From contig JAUCBJ010006708.1 in assembly GCA_032718475.1 (NCBI GenBank), forward strand, positions 24,182 to 88,181: DNA of 64,000 nt. Direction: 5' to 3'. Position 1 is the first letter of the stretch. Each line of letters starts with the position of its first letter. A model generated the notes under the pieces. It had not been told where the DNA came from. It ran no database searches and worked only from the letters and a program-made list of their open reading frames with translations. Below, in pieces: positions 1 through 9,837 of this stretch. Made by a program: the position numbers and the translations under genes. This stretch comes from Nemertoderma westbladi (lineage: Eukaryota > Xenacoelomorpha > Nemertodermatida > Nemertodermatidae).

Positions 1-1
1 T

Positions 2-3000
2 TACGTTCCCAAACCCGGTAAACCCCACGAAGTACGAGTCGTATTCGATGGCTCCGCCCTATATATGGGCCAATCCCTTAATTCCGAGTTGTTACCAGGA
101 CCCAACTTACTCCAATCTTTGTTGGGAATACTTTTAAGATTAAGACAATATTCCATCGCGTTCGCCTCCGATATAGAAGGAATGTTCTTACAAGTCAAGG
201 CGCTGGATAGAGATAGAGACAGCCTGAGATTTCTGTGGTGGCCTGAAGGAGACCTCAATCAGAAACCGGTAGAGTACTGGATGACCATCCAGGCTTTTGG
301 AATCATATCAAGCCCTTCCAACGCCTGCTCCGTGGTGCGAACCACTGCGAATGACAACCGAGACTCCTTCTCAAAAGAGGTGATAGACAACATCAAACGG
401 AATATATACATGGACGACAATTTAAGGTCCCTTCCATCAGTAGAAGAAGCCATAGATGTCGCGAAAGGAACGGTAGAGTGTTTGAAAAGAGGTGGATTTC
501 GACTGACGAAATTCACCAGCAACTCCCGTAAGTTTCTGGAAGCGATACCGGTAGAAGACCGAGGAACGAAAGACCTAGACTTAATAAAGGACGATCTTCC
601 TGAAACCAAGACGCTTGGCTTGAAGTGGGACACTGAAAGAGACATCCTGTTTTTTCAGTTAAAACAGCGAGATAATCCAGTTCGGACCAAACGGATTTGT
701 TTAAGTATCCTGAGCACTTATTTCGACCCATTGGGATTTATTAGCCCAGTTATATTGATTGCTCGGAGTTTAGTACAACAAATGTGGCTTGAAAACCACT
801 CATGGGACGATCCGCTTAAGGGAGAACTGTTAAAGAAATGGATGAAATGGGAAGATTCTCTACCTGCCATCGAGAACTTTATAATTTCCCGTGCATATTT
901 TGGCCATGTTCTTCCTACGTATTCCTATCAACTCCATGTGTTTGGAGACGCCAGCGACATGGGAATAGGTATAGTGGCATATCTGCGAGTCGAAACTCCG
1001 GATGGAATCAAAGTCGCCTTGGTTACCTCTAAGGCATTGATTAACAACAAGTTAAAGGTTCCTCGAGCGGAGTTAAAGGCGGCTTTATACGCTACAGCCA
1101 TCGGCCGGAACGTAACAGAACAGATCGACTATCCACTGGAGAAAACGGTTTATTGGACCGACGCTTTACTCGTGTTGGAGTATCTAACCAATGAAGTCTG
1201 TCAGTTCAGCGTTTTTGTTACTAACAGGGTAGCTATTATTCTTAGTCGCACAAAGATAGATCAATGGAGACATTGCCCTGGTACGATTAATCCAGCTGAT
1301 ATCGCCTCCAGGGGAGTAACTCCACAGGAACTGATAGATACTCCAGACTGGTTGGGTGGACCCGACTTCCTGAGCAAGGAAGAGGATGAATGGCCTCCTC
1401 ACCTTACTACGGCGGAGATTAGACAAGCCAAGGGAGCGGAGACAGTCAAACCTAAAACCCGGGCGAGTAAATCGAAGTTATTTAAACCGACTATCGATCT
1501 ATCTGTATTACATACTTCCGGGAATGATGCTTCGGATCCACAATCCCTCAACACAAATAAGGCTGTTGTGGAAATTAGAGATAGAGACTGGAAATCTGGA
1601 ATACCAGACATCTCGCAAGGAATCTCACCCCTGCTGCAGAGAGCAATGCATCACTACAGTTCCTGGAATCGGCTCTGTAAAGCCGTCACATATTTAAGGA
1701 GATGTTTTCATCATCACTACTCCAGGACGAAGACCATTAGTGATACCGCTCCATTGACATCTGCGCAAGTTCATGTTATTAAAAATTTACCCAAATATAA
1801 AACATCCGACCGGTTTCTAAAGGAGAAAATTAGTTACCAGGAGCATGAAGAAACCAATAAGCAGATACTGAGACTCCTGCAATGCTATGAGGATTCCGAT
1901 AAGTATTTCCTGTTGTTGAGAAATCCGCAGATGCACTTAAGGGATCGATTCTCTAGCACAATGATAGATGGGTTAATACGTGTTGGAGGAAGGCTCACCA
2001 ATGCGCCATTATCCTTTGACACTAAATTCCCCATACTCATTAGAAATCTTGAAGTACAAATCAAGATGATTGTAGATGTTCACAGTAAACTTTATCATGC
2101 GGGTAGAGAACGAGTTCTTAGCGAAATTCGAACTCGCTATTATTTTGATAAACCCCGTAGAGCTCTGAACCAAGTTCTTAGGAACTGCATACCCTGTAGG
2201 AAAGCATTCAGTAGGCCTTTAACACAGCGAGAGGCAGAATTACCTAGGGAACGAGTAAGCTTCTATGAACCACCTTTTACTAATACTGGTGTAGATTTAT
2301 TTGGCCCTATTGAAGTATATCGTGCTAGGACTATAGTCAAGAGATGGTGTGTCATCTTCGTGTGCATGACTTGTAGAGCCATCCATCTCGATATGGTGAA
2401 CGATCTATCTACCAACAGCTTTGTCTTAAGTCTACGACGACAGATCGCTCGCTTCGGGACGAGTAATACCATGAGATCGGATAAGGGAATGAACTTCATT
2501 GGTGCCAACAACGAAATACAGGCTTACGTGAAGGACTGGAACCAAAGACAGGTGGACGACCAGCTAAGGATAACAGCGTCTAGCTGGACCTTCAACGCCG
2601 CCGACGCCCCTTGGTGGGGAGGAAGTTGGGAGAGATTAATTCGAAGTGTCAAAACTGCATTTCACTTTATAGTGCCATGCCGCGCGTATCTCACCGACGA
2701 ACTTTTGCGGACGTTAATGGAGGAAATAGCTGCCTATCTCAACGAAAGACCGCTTATGCCAGTCTCATCGAGTCCCGATTCCCTGGAAGCGCTAACACCT
2801 GCGCACTTCCTACTGAAGAAACCTGTAGCCATGCTCCCACGATCGGAGATTGCCGATGGAGACGAATACTGCCGTCGAACTTGGCAACTTATGCAGTTGC
2901 TATCCCATCGTTTCGCTGACCATTTCGAGAAACATTATCTGCCCACGCTACAACTTCGAACTAAGTGGTTTGCGCAGCAAGAAAACGTCAGCGCCGGAGA

Positions 3001-3292
3001 TATGGTGCTTATTGTAGATCCAGACCTCCCACGTAAACGGTGGCAGACAGGTCGTATCATCGAGACCCACATCTCGGATGATGGTTTAGTACGCTCAGTA
3101 GAACTCATTGTCATGCGGCGTAACTTCAAGAAGCCAGGCATAATCTTTGAGACGCAACAACTCAATCGCCCAGTTGGTCGTTTATGTTTACTGGAAAGAG
3201 ACAGAGAACTCTCTGGAAACTATGGAAGGCAAGACACTCTTCCCACGACCACCTCCCTAATTCCTCAAACATCTAGGGACTCCCCAACATGA
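2..3292 (+). CDS. BEL/Pao retrotransposon pol polyprotein, 5'-partial
   Basis: The frame is open from base 2 to the TGA at 3290-3292, so the true start lies outside the window; the ATG at 65 is internal to the reverse transcriptase. Order seen: RT with the YMDD catalytic box at 407-418; Pao-type region followed by RNase H, with FGDAS at 941-955 and WTD at 1154-1162; H2C2 zinc-binding integrase motif H-x4-H-x29-C-x2-C (His 2081 and 2096, Cys 2186 and 2195); integrase core D-x61-D-x49-E (Asp 2294, Asp 2480, Glu 2630); then a C-terminal domain like DUF5641 with the GDMVL motif near 2996. This arrangement is characteristic of BEL/Pao LTR retrotransposons, which reverse-transcribe their RNA and integrate the cDNA. 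Gag and protease would lie upstream. There is no stop or frameshift in about 1,096 codons, so the copy may be young. Confidence 0.95.
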   Translation, partial: YVPKPGKPHEVRVVFDGSALYMGQSLNSELLPGPNLLQSLLGILLRLRQYSIAFASDIEGMFLQVKALDRDRDSLRFLWWPEGDLNQKPVEYWMTIQAFGIISSPSNACSVVRTTANDNRDSFSKEVIDNIKRNIYMDDNLRSLPSVEEAIDVAKGTVECLKRGGFRLTKFTSNSRKFLEAIPVEDRGTKDLDLIKDDLPETKTLGLKWDTERDILFFQLKQRDNPVRTKRICLSILSTYFDPLGFISPVILIARSLVQQMWLENHSWDDPLKGELLKKWMKWEDSLPAIENFIISRAYFGHVLPTYSYQLHVFGDASDMGIGIVAYLRVETPDGIKVALVTSKALINNKLKVPRAELKAALYATAIGRNVTEQIDYPLEKTVYWTDALLVLEYLTNEVCQFSVFVTNRVAIILSRTKIDQWRHCPGTINPADIASRGVTPQELIDTPDWLGGPDFLSKEEDEWPPHLTTAEIRQAKGAETVKPKTRASKSKLFKPTIDLSVLHTSGNDASDPQSLNTNKAVVEIRDRDWKSGIPDISQGISPLLQRAMHHYSSWNRLCKAVTYLRRCFHHHYSRTKTISDTAPLTSAQVHVIKNLPKYKTSDRFLKEKISYQEHEETNKQILRLLQCYEDSDKYFLLLRNPQMHLRDRFSSTMIDGLIRVGGRLTNAPLSFDTKFPILIRNLEVQIKMIVDVHSKLYHAGRERVLSEIRTRYYFDKPRRALNQVLRNCIPCRKAFSRPLTQREAELPRERVSFYEPPFTNTGVDLFGPIEVYRARTIVKRWCVIFVCMTCRAIHLDMVNDLSTNSFVLSLRRQIARFGTSNTMRSDKGMNFIGANNEIQAYVKDWNQRQVDDQLRITASSWTFNAADAPWWGGSWERLIRSVKTAFHFIVPCRAYLTDELLRTLMEEIAAYLNERPLMPVSSSPDSLEALTPAHFLLKKPVAMLPRSEIADGDEYCRRTWQLMQLLSHRFADHFEKHYLPTLQLRTKWFAQQENVSAGDMVLIVDPDLPRKRWQTGRIIETHISDDGLVRSVELIVMRRNFKKPGIIFETQQLNRPVGRLCLLERDRELSGNYGRQDTLPTTTSLIPQTSRDSPT

Positions 3293-3640
3293 TACGTCTG
3301 GAGTGACTATATTATTTTATCTATTTTATTATATTTTTATATGCGAACTTTATTATGTACTTTATTATAATCGTTTTTATTCAATTTTATTTAGTAGAAT
3401 GTTATTTTAGTGATTATTTAGTAGATTAGTGCAATATATTAGTGTTTATTACGTACGTAATTACTTATAATATATATTTAGTGCGACGGCGAGAAAATAA
3501 TTATTTTTCTCTTTCCTTACTGTCCGTATCATATTATAAATACGTGACTACAGTAAGATGAAATGTCCGTACTTCTTAAAGTACAATAAAGCCACTACTA
3601 TATTCAAGTATTATTGGTAGGCAGAGTATTAGGAATGCAA
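3293..3640 (+). repeat. possible 3' LTR of the BEL/Pao element
   Basis: AT-rich noncoding DNA directly follows the pol stop, where a BEL/Pao 3' LTR is expected. A TATAAA box at 3535-3540 and an AATAAA at 3585-3590 lie about 45 bp apart, which fits a promoter and a polyadenylation signal inside an LTR. The 5' LTR is not in the window, so neither boundary can be confirmed and no clear polypurine tract was seen. The outer limit given is a guess. Confidence 0.35.
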
Positions 3641-3833
3641 AATTCAGATCCTCGTGTCTCGGCTAAACCAAGCTCTGGGTAGACCTTGGAAACGACTTGC
3701 CTCTTCACACTGACATTGCTTCGTGCGATATTGCTCTTCTACCTTATATTAAATAATACATATAGTAGTGTGATGTCCCTCTAACAGTAGCGTAAAACGC
3801 AAATCAATCTGTTAAACCTTTTGACCATCTGTA

Positions 3834-4093
3834 ATTCTAGTCGATTAAGATATCGCGGCACCCACCGATATACTTGAAAGACAAATTCTAGAATCAGTGG
3901 TTAACGTCCCCAGACAAGTTCTGGAATAAATCAGTGCCCATCTTAAATATTAATTTAATATTTAGTAAAATCTGTAAAATTCAGATCCTTTAAATTCTAG
4001 TCGATTAAGATATCGTAGCACTTACCGATACTCTTAAAAGACAAATTTCATAGAATTAAGGATCCTATGTCCCCAGACATGCTCTGGAATAAA
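3834..4093 (+). repeat. two-copy direct repeat, about 100 bp, offset 160 bp
   Basis: Copies at 3834-3930 and 3994-4093 share attctagtcgattaagatat, then ccgata, aaagacaaatt, gtccccagaca and ctggaataaa. Each copy carries a short CCAGAca...TCTGG inverted repeat next to AATAAA. They are diverged, so the duplication is old. Whether they belong to the retroelement tail or to host DNA cannot be told. Confidence 0.6.
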
Positions 4094-4910
4094 AATTGTG
4101 TCAATTTTAACATCAAATAATAAAATTCATGGGAATAAATTTAAATTCATATTTAAATGAATTTTATAAATTGTCGTTTTGTGCAATTTATAACATTCCC
4201 AAAAATTCCATTAATTAATAGATCATGGGAGCGGAGATTCATCCTATTGAGTGTATTAGAGTGCGAGAATCTCCAACATATAGTCAATAGCCGATAAAAT
4301 TAATAAAATCATGCATAAAGAGGATATTGACAATTAAAGAATTATTATTAAATAGCATCCCAGATCTGTATGCATGAGAATTACCCTAATTCTACCGCTA
4401 GCATTCCATAATGTCACCATAGCAACACCCACGCTAGAATTAGAAGCAAGTTAAAAGAACAATAGAAAGCTTGTCCCATTGCCTAGCATAGAGAATACAT
4501 AGCACACTGTTAGTATCCAAGGATACACAGTAATAACGTGACATTCTGGAAGGCACTGACTAACGGACAAATGGCCTGTATGTGTGCAATTGGTGACAGT
4601 TGTGTGGAATTTGTGCGTTTATAGGTGAATGTTACTGCTAAAGTATGTTTACAGTAGCTAGTCGCAATTGTAAAAGTAGCCCAACTCTCCTATAGAAAGA
4701 ACCTAAGTGGATCCAAGACTTTAGGACGGACAGTGGAGTGACTTGTGCCGGTTATCGTTGTCGTGCTGTTGCTACATGTTGGCGTAAACACCGCGACGAC
4801 GGTACATCGGCGCTGAGAATCCCACTGTCCGGGGGCAAAGAGAAGTAGGCAGCGACGCCCGCTCGCCTAAATATAAACTCATTTGATATTAATAAACTCA
4901 GATAGCAGAT

Positions 4911-5309
4911 ATGACGGAGTTGATAGAAGATGATCTTGGTATTAGGGAGCGATATACTCTACCTTTGCAAGCATTTGTGGATAGCTTAATACGCGGTGAA
5001 GCCGATCCAACCATTACGGAGGACGATGGTCGTTATATCGAACCGCCGATGTCCCAAGAGCAACTTGCGCGTGAATTGGACTATCGAAAATCCACCGCTC
5101 GCTATACGCATCGTAATAGTACGTATATGGACTTCCTAACTACCGGCCATTCTATCGATTTACATGATACGGACGATGTAGACACCGAAAGGGAAATGGT
5201 TCTATTTAAATATCATACCCAGCGGAGTCGTAACGATAAACCGAGAATAGATCACGAAAATTCTACTCGTAACAGACTGGGAAGACGAACCAATATGCCT
5301 AGAATCTGA
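4911..5309 (+). CDS. hypothetical protein, unrecognised, ends at an in-frame TGA
   Basis: This is a 132-codon ORF from an ATG at 4911, with a TATAAA at 4872-4877 about 34 bp upstream. The product is hydrophilic, with an acidic N-terminal half (ELIEDD, TEDDG) and an Arg/Asn-rich C-terminal end, and has no signal peptide or membrane segment. I do not recognise a family. The same frame stays open for a further 91 codons after the TGA at 5307 and contains ordered cysteines, so the stop may be a disabling mutation or a readthrough site rather than the true end. It could be a decayed gag-like gene near the retroelement or an unrelated cellular gene. Confidence 0.35.
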   Translation: MTELIEDDLGIRERYTLPLQAFVDSLIRGEADPTITEDDGRYIEPPMSQEQLARELDYRKSTARYTHRNSTYMDFLTTGHSIDLHDTDDVDTEREMVLFKYHTQRSRNDKPRIDHENSTRNRLGRRTNMPRI

Positions 5310-5962
5310 GGAGATTCAGCCTATCGCACCCGGAACAGCGACAACGATTACATCCTAGAATGGTATCAAGGTCCACAGTGTCTCACTGCGTACGATTATC
5401 GACATGCCAACTATGTTTCTAGGCAACGTTGTCGGTTATGCGCATCGAGAGACCATGATACGCCCATGGACACCAACGTCCGCTGTTCCTATTTCCAAGA
5501 ACAACCGACTATGGAAATTTATTGCGCATATTGCAGACTCAATAACTTGCATATTTTTGCGGTTTGCCCTCAATTTATGATTTGATGTCAATCAACCCGG
5601 TACTTCGACTGGCGGATACACCGACCATAATCCTACACCCTCTGATGCAATCATATTGCACCCTTCACCCAGGAGTTATAGCCCTCCTTGTAAAGTGGCT
5701 CGCCCCAAAGAGAAAAAGACTCTGGCTAGCTTTAAAAAACTGCGTAAACGCCGTCCGCGCAAGAAAGACTAACTGTTTAGAGTATTTACATATATTAGAA
5801 ACTGTGATTTTTGTACATTTATAAACTTGAATCCCATTTTCTGGGAGCGGTGTAAAAGCTTTTGCGGATATACTCAGTCCCCCTCGCCCGCAAGGTACCG
5901 TTATAGGTGTTTTAACGGACATAAAAGTCATTCTTCTATATACGTGCTTTGGAGGACATGGT
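5310..5962 (+). pseudogene. Cys/His-rich continuation of the preceding ORF, broken by stops and a frame change
   Basis: The frame of the 4911 ORF continues past its TGA to 5585 and contains C-x2-C (CRLC) and then C-x2-C-x5-H-x4-C-P (YCAYCRLNNLHIFAVCP). That spacing recalls a retroelement Gag zinc finger or a Nanos-type finger, but neither assignment is secure. Near 5580 the coding-like signal moves to the next frame, ending in a basic tail (KKLRKRRPRKKD) at a TAA (5770-5772). The same frame then resumes with NCDFC and CKSFC. Two in-frame stops plus one frame change suggest a decayed gene. Introns are an alternative, but I found no convincing splice pairs. Confidence 0.35.
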
Positions 5963-7300
5963 AAGGCAAAAAACCCGCAATGCACCAAATACCCTTGCAC
6001 AGCTTAGCCTTGATGATTCAGATTACGACATCTAACAGCTGGTTGCTGACATGGAAACGGCCATTGGACACATGGTTCTTTGTTTAGCTTAACAGCCAAT
6101 CAGAGCGATTTTTTCTGTCGATGTGGAGCTTTTTGGCAGATCATGCTAGGAGTGTTGAGTCTTACGCTTTTTCTTGATACTGTTGTGTTGTTTCTATCTA
6201 GGCCAGGAACACCGGCTCTAGAGTCAACTCGTTTTCATACTTTAGAAGAAACATTAGTAGGCTTAAATTATAGAGCGTATAACTGTTATCTTATCTTATC
6301 TCACTTCAGTCTTACATTATCGGTTCAACATACATTATTATACTGCTATTTACTGTTGTCATATTTTGTATCAGTTGGTTGAATATTATTTGGAGAACAT
6401 TTATAAAGAACCCAAATTTCCCAATTTTCTTGATACACATTTTCTCTTAGAGAGACGGGTTATATATAGCGATTGCGACTTATATTATTGTGGTTTGTAG
6501 TGAATTTAATGCTATTTGATAAGCACTACATGAGTCCGTTGCTGTTCTCTTTATATATGATAAAATTCATTGACGGTCGGCAAATTAGTGAGCAGTATTG
6601 TGTGTTACCGGTAGTGTGCCTGATTGTGACTGATAACTAAGCATTTCCTAAAGAATGCGCCTCATACGTGAATCATAAGCCTTACCGACTTACCGTTGTG
6701 ATTAGTATAAGTCACATCTCTGTTTACCTAGATAGAGCGCCACGTCCTAAAGGAACTGTTAATATTTCCCGAAAGTGAATAATATTGGTCAGAAATTATT
6801 TATTAACGATCAATCGAATAATACAGTAAGCTTACACTGCAATAATAATCTAAGCCCTCAGAATCCAGTCTCCCGGGTATATCCAGCGGGTGAATGGACG
6901 CGCACTAGGCTGGCTTCTGCTAATGTTGTGTTTATTGGTATTAAATATTTGTCAACTTCTAAAGTCTATTTATAAACCAAAAGACATATAAATTTTGGCA
7001 GGTTAAACTGCTAAAGGTCTTCAAAAGCGCGTACAACCTCGGTGTCGCTCGGTAAATGAAATGCCTCGAGAATAGTGAAAAAAAGTTCTACTTTTTCTCC
7101 CATGTAATAAATAATTATTATTTGTTGTATACAAGTCACTTTTTTAGTCAAAGTCGTTTATCAAGTTTGACATAAAAATAGCACTTTTTCTGCCAACACA
7201 AAAAGTAATGTTTCCATGACATTAATTATAATACTGCATTTAAATAGATTAAATAGATAATTTCTAATAATAGCGAGTTTTTGCTTATTTTATTATAAAT
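5963..7300. other. noncoding stretch, no supported gene
   Basis: The sequence is AT-rich, with only short ORFs lacking recognisable motifs. The ORF at 6080-6382 is hydrophobic and low in complexity. No RNA gene or clear transposon end was seen. Confidence 0.5.
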
Positions 7301-7430
7301 GTTCTAGAACAAGTGTTGGTTATCAATTTTGATAAATATTTTTGTTCTAGAACACATTTTTTTTTCTAGAACATTTTTAGGAAAAAAAATACCATACCAC
7401 TGTCAGAAGGTCAAATATTTGTTCTAGAAT
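7301..7430. promoter_or_regulatory. cluster of four TTCTAGAA palindromes (heat-shock-element-like)
   Basis: The palindrome TTCTAGAA occurs four times in 130 bp: within gttctagaac at 7301-7310 and 7344-7353, again at 7364-7371, and within gttctagaat at 7421-7430. TTCnnGAA is the tail-to-tail form of the heat-shock-factor half-site. No gene with a clear start lies next to the cluster, so it may equally be a feature of an unrecognised repeat. Function is inferred only from the motif. Confidence 0.25.
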
Positions 7431-8136
7431 AAAAACCTCATGATAAAAGCCTATTTATATGAAAAAAAATAGGTCAAACTACGGGTACCCAAGGTGTTAT
7501 TGTAATGCCCGTATTTAACTATGGAAGAAACTTCGATGGACGATATTTATGCTGAAATAGGCCCAGATAAAAGTGAGAGAAGATTTACAACAAATAAAAC
7601 GATGTAAGTTGTGGAAAAAAGTAACATTTTTTGCCTTGTTTGGCTTTCTTATTTGTCTCGCTACGCTCGCCAAATAATATCGCTCAACAAATAAAGCATA
7701 CTTTTTTGCCACAACTTAAATGGTTATTTACTTTTTTTTGTTAACATTATTAGTTAGTTATGGTTGCGAGTATTTTATGGAGCTCTTTAATTTTTTACTA
7801 GCTAGTGGGGCGAGCCACGAAAGTAAGCGAGCTTAGCATACAGGTACCACTAACTCAATCGGTGTGTCTGTCGTTCTGTTGAGTTCAATTTTAAACATTA
7901 ATAACTCCGCCAAATCTTAATGAAATCTATCCAAACTTGGTACACATGTTGTCTGGCAAAAGTTTAGAAATTTTCCAAGTTGAATTTGCATGTGGCCTTC
8001 GAGAAGCTAAGTTAAGAGCAGTTAATTAATTAAATTAAAATTAATTAAGGGTAAAAACAGCATTTTCAAGGAAATTGCTGGAAATCTTTAAATGGAAATT
8101 AATTGTAATTATTATTATAAGATATAAATAATTATA
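7431..8136. other. noncoding stretch, no supported gene
   Basis: AT-rich DNA with no convincing ORF on either strand. The 65-codon minus ORF at 7515-7712 has no motif. Confidence 0.4.
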
Positions 8137-8144
8137 CTTAAAAG

Positions 8145-9514
8145 AAGGGACGGATACGATACGATACGTAAACGGATTTTCGTATTTCGTATCGCAGTAT
8201 TTTATTCGTATCGAATTTCGTATCGGATTATAAAAATTGTCTTCGTATCGTAAAATACGAAAAAATATTTTTCGTAGTTCGTATCGGATTTTCTTATCTT
8301 ATTATTTTGTAAATATTCATGTTTTTAACAGACAAACCAGAGATCACACCATTTATTTCTTTACATGTGAATAAATTAGGTTTCAGCTTATAGTTTTATT
8401 ACCCATGTCAATAAAATTGTAACAAATGAGGATCGTTAATCGTAGAAAAATGATAAAATATAATCGAATAATCTATCCACCGAATGTATATGTCAGTACT
8501 GTAACCTCCCATGTACACGACGATATCATGCACTGAACTGCAGCGACTGCCCTCCACTTTCCCGTCTCGCATCTCAATAACTAATAATTGTATTCAATTT
8601 ATTTTCTATTTATTTATGTACATAAATTTTACTGGTTTCCATTTACCCCGCCTGGGGGTGTATCGAATTAATATTAAAAATTACAGTTGAGCGAGGATAA
8701 CTCTAATCGCGCCTACTGCACAAGGCCTTGACGTCTTTCTAGTGAGAGAATAAAAAAATAATAAATTTATTTTGAAATAAAACATAGTTTTATTCTAGTA
8801 TTAGTTTGACTTGGAAATTGAAGTTTTGCATTTTTTTCAATATTGGTAATAATGCACAGTCATCATTCTATATATAACAGCAGTAGGTATATACGTAAAG
8901 CAGTACAGTATACATAAAGTGGCAGGGTAATATGGAAACGCCTACTATTGGGCCGTGTTGCATAACGTCCATATGGGATGTTGTAGCCAGTAGACACACT
9001 ATTGCTGTAGCAAGCATACTGGACTGGAACATTGAAATAAAATATATTTGCCTATTATATAGATATTTATATGATTTTCTAAGTGTAGAATACAAAATCC
9101 CAATATTTTATCAACTCTTAGATAAAATACGATAGGAAAAACATACGAAATTGTTTCGTATTTCGTATCGTATCGTAATTCCTCAAAATTTCAAGAGTAT
9201 TGTATCGTATCTTAAACATTGGTTTGTATCGTATCGTATCGTATCGTATCGTATCGTATCGTATCGTATCGTATCGTATCGTATCGTATCGTATTGTCGT
9301 ATCGTATCGTATCGTATCGTATCGTATCGTATCGTATCGTATCGTATCGTATCGTATCTGAAACATTGGTTTGTATCGTATCGTATCGTATCGTATCGTA
9401 TCGTATCGTATCGTATCGTATTGTATCGTATCGTATCGTATCGTATCGTATCGTATTGTCGTATCGTATCGTATCGTATCGTATCGTGTCGTATCGTATC
9501 GTATTCTGTCTCTG
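8145..9514. mobile_element. non-autonomous hAT-like DNA transposon with (CGTAT)n ends
   Basis: The 1,370-bp segment is flanked by an exact 8-bp direct repeat, CTTAAAAG, at 8137-8144 and 9515-9522. The left end begins aagggacggatacgatacg; the right end, read inward on the other strand, begins cagagacagaatacgatacg. These are diverged terminal inverted repeats. An 8-bp duplication and CAGRG-type ends are typical of the hAT superfamily. No transposase ORF is present, so it would need a transposase supplied in trans. Pentanucleotide CGTAT/ATACG repeats fill both subterminal regions, heavily on the right. The first base of the left end deviates from the usual C, so the family call is moderate. Confidence 0.65.
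9226..9505. repeat. (GTATC)n pentanucleotide microsatellite with internal duplication
   Basis: Almost pure GTATC repeats occupy the right part of the hAT-like element. The interrupter aaacattggttt occurs at about 9214-9225 and 9361-9372, so a unit of about 147 bp (spacer plus pentamer run) has been duplicated. Five is not a multiple of three, so all + frames give SYRIV-type ORFs; these are not genes. Confidence 0.9.
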
Positions 9515-9837
9515 CTTAAAAGTTATACAGCTGTAATCCCCGTACCCAATTTCATTATAGTTTTTAATTAGTTCAAGTGATTTGCTTTAAGAAATGTGTT
9601 TTTAATTGATCTAAACGTAATTAATTTATTAAAATGCCACGTCTCCAGCTATAGCTCCCTCCTTCGTTGGCATACTAACTATTGGCTATTAGTTGGAACC
9701 AGTCCAAATCTCATCACTATTAGGCAACGCGTAATTACATCTATAGGACATAGGCAAGGCCGGCACTACTAGTGTAAAGTGACTAATAAGCCAGCTTGCT
9801 TATTATTTATTTATCTAGCAAAATGATTCCCTGGAGT

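Noticed and set aside
6080-6382. 100-codon hydrophobic ORF as a membrane protein
   Set aside because: No recognisable family, no supporting promoter or splice signals, and length within chance expectation for this composition.
9151-9571. SYRIV-repeat ORFs
   Set aside because: They are translations of a GTATC microsatellite and occur in all + frames and on the minus strand.
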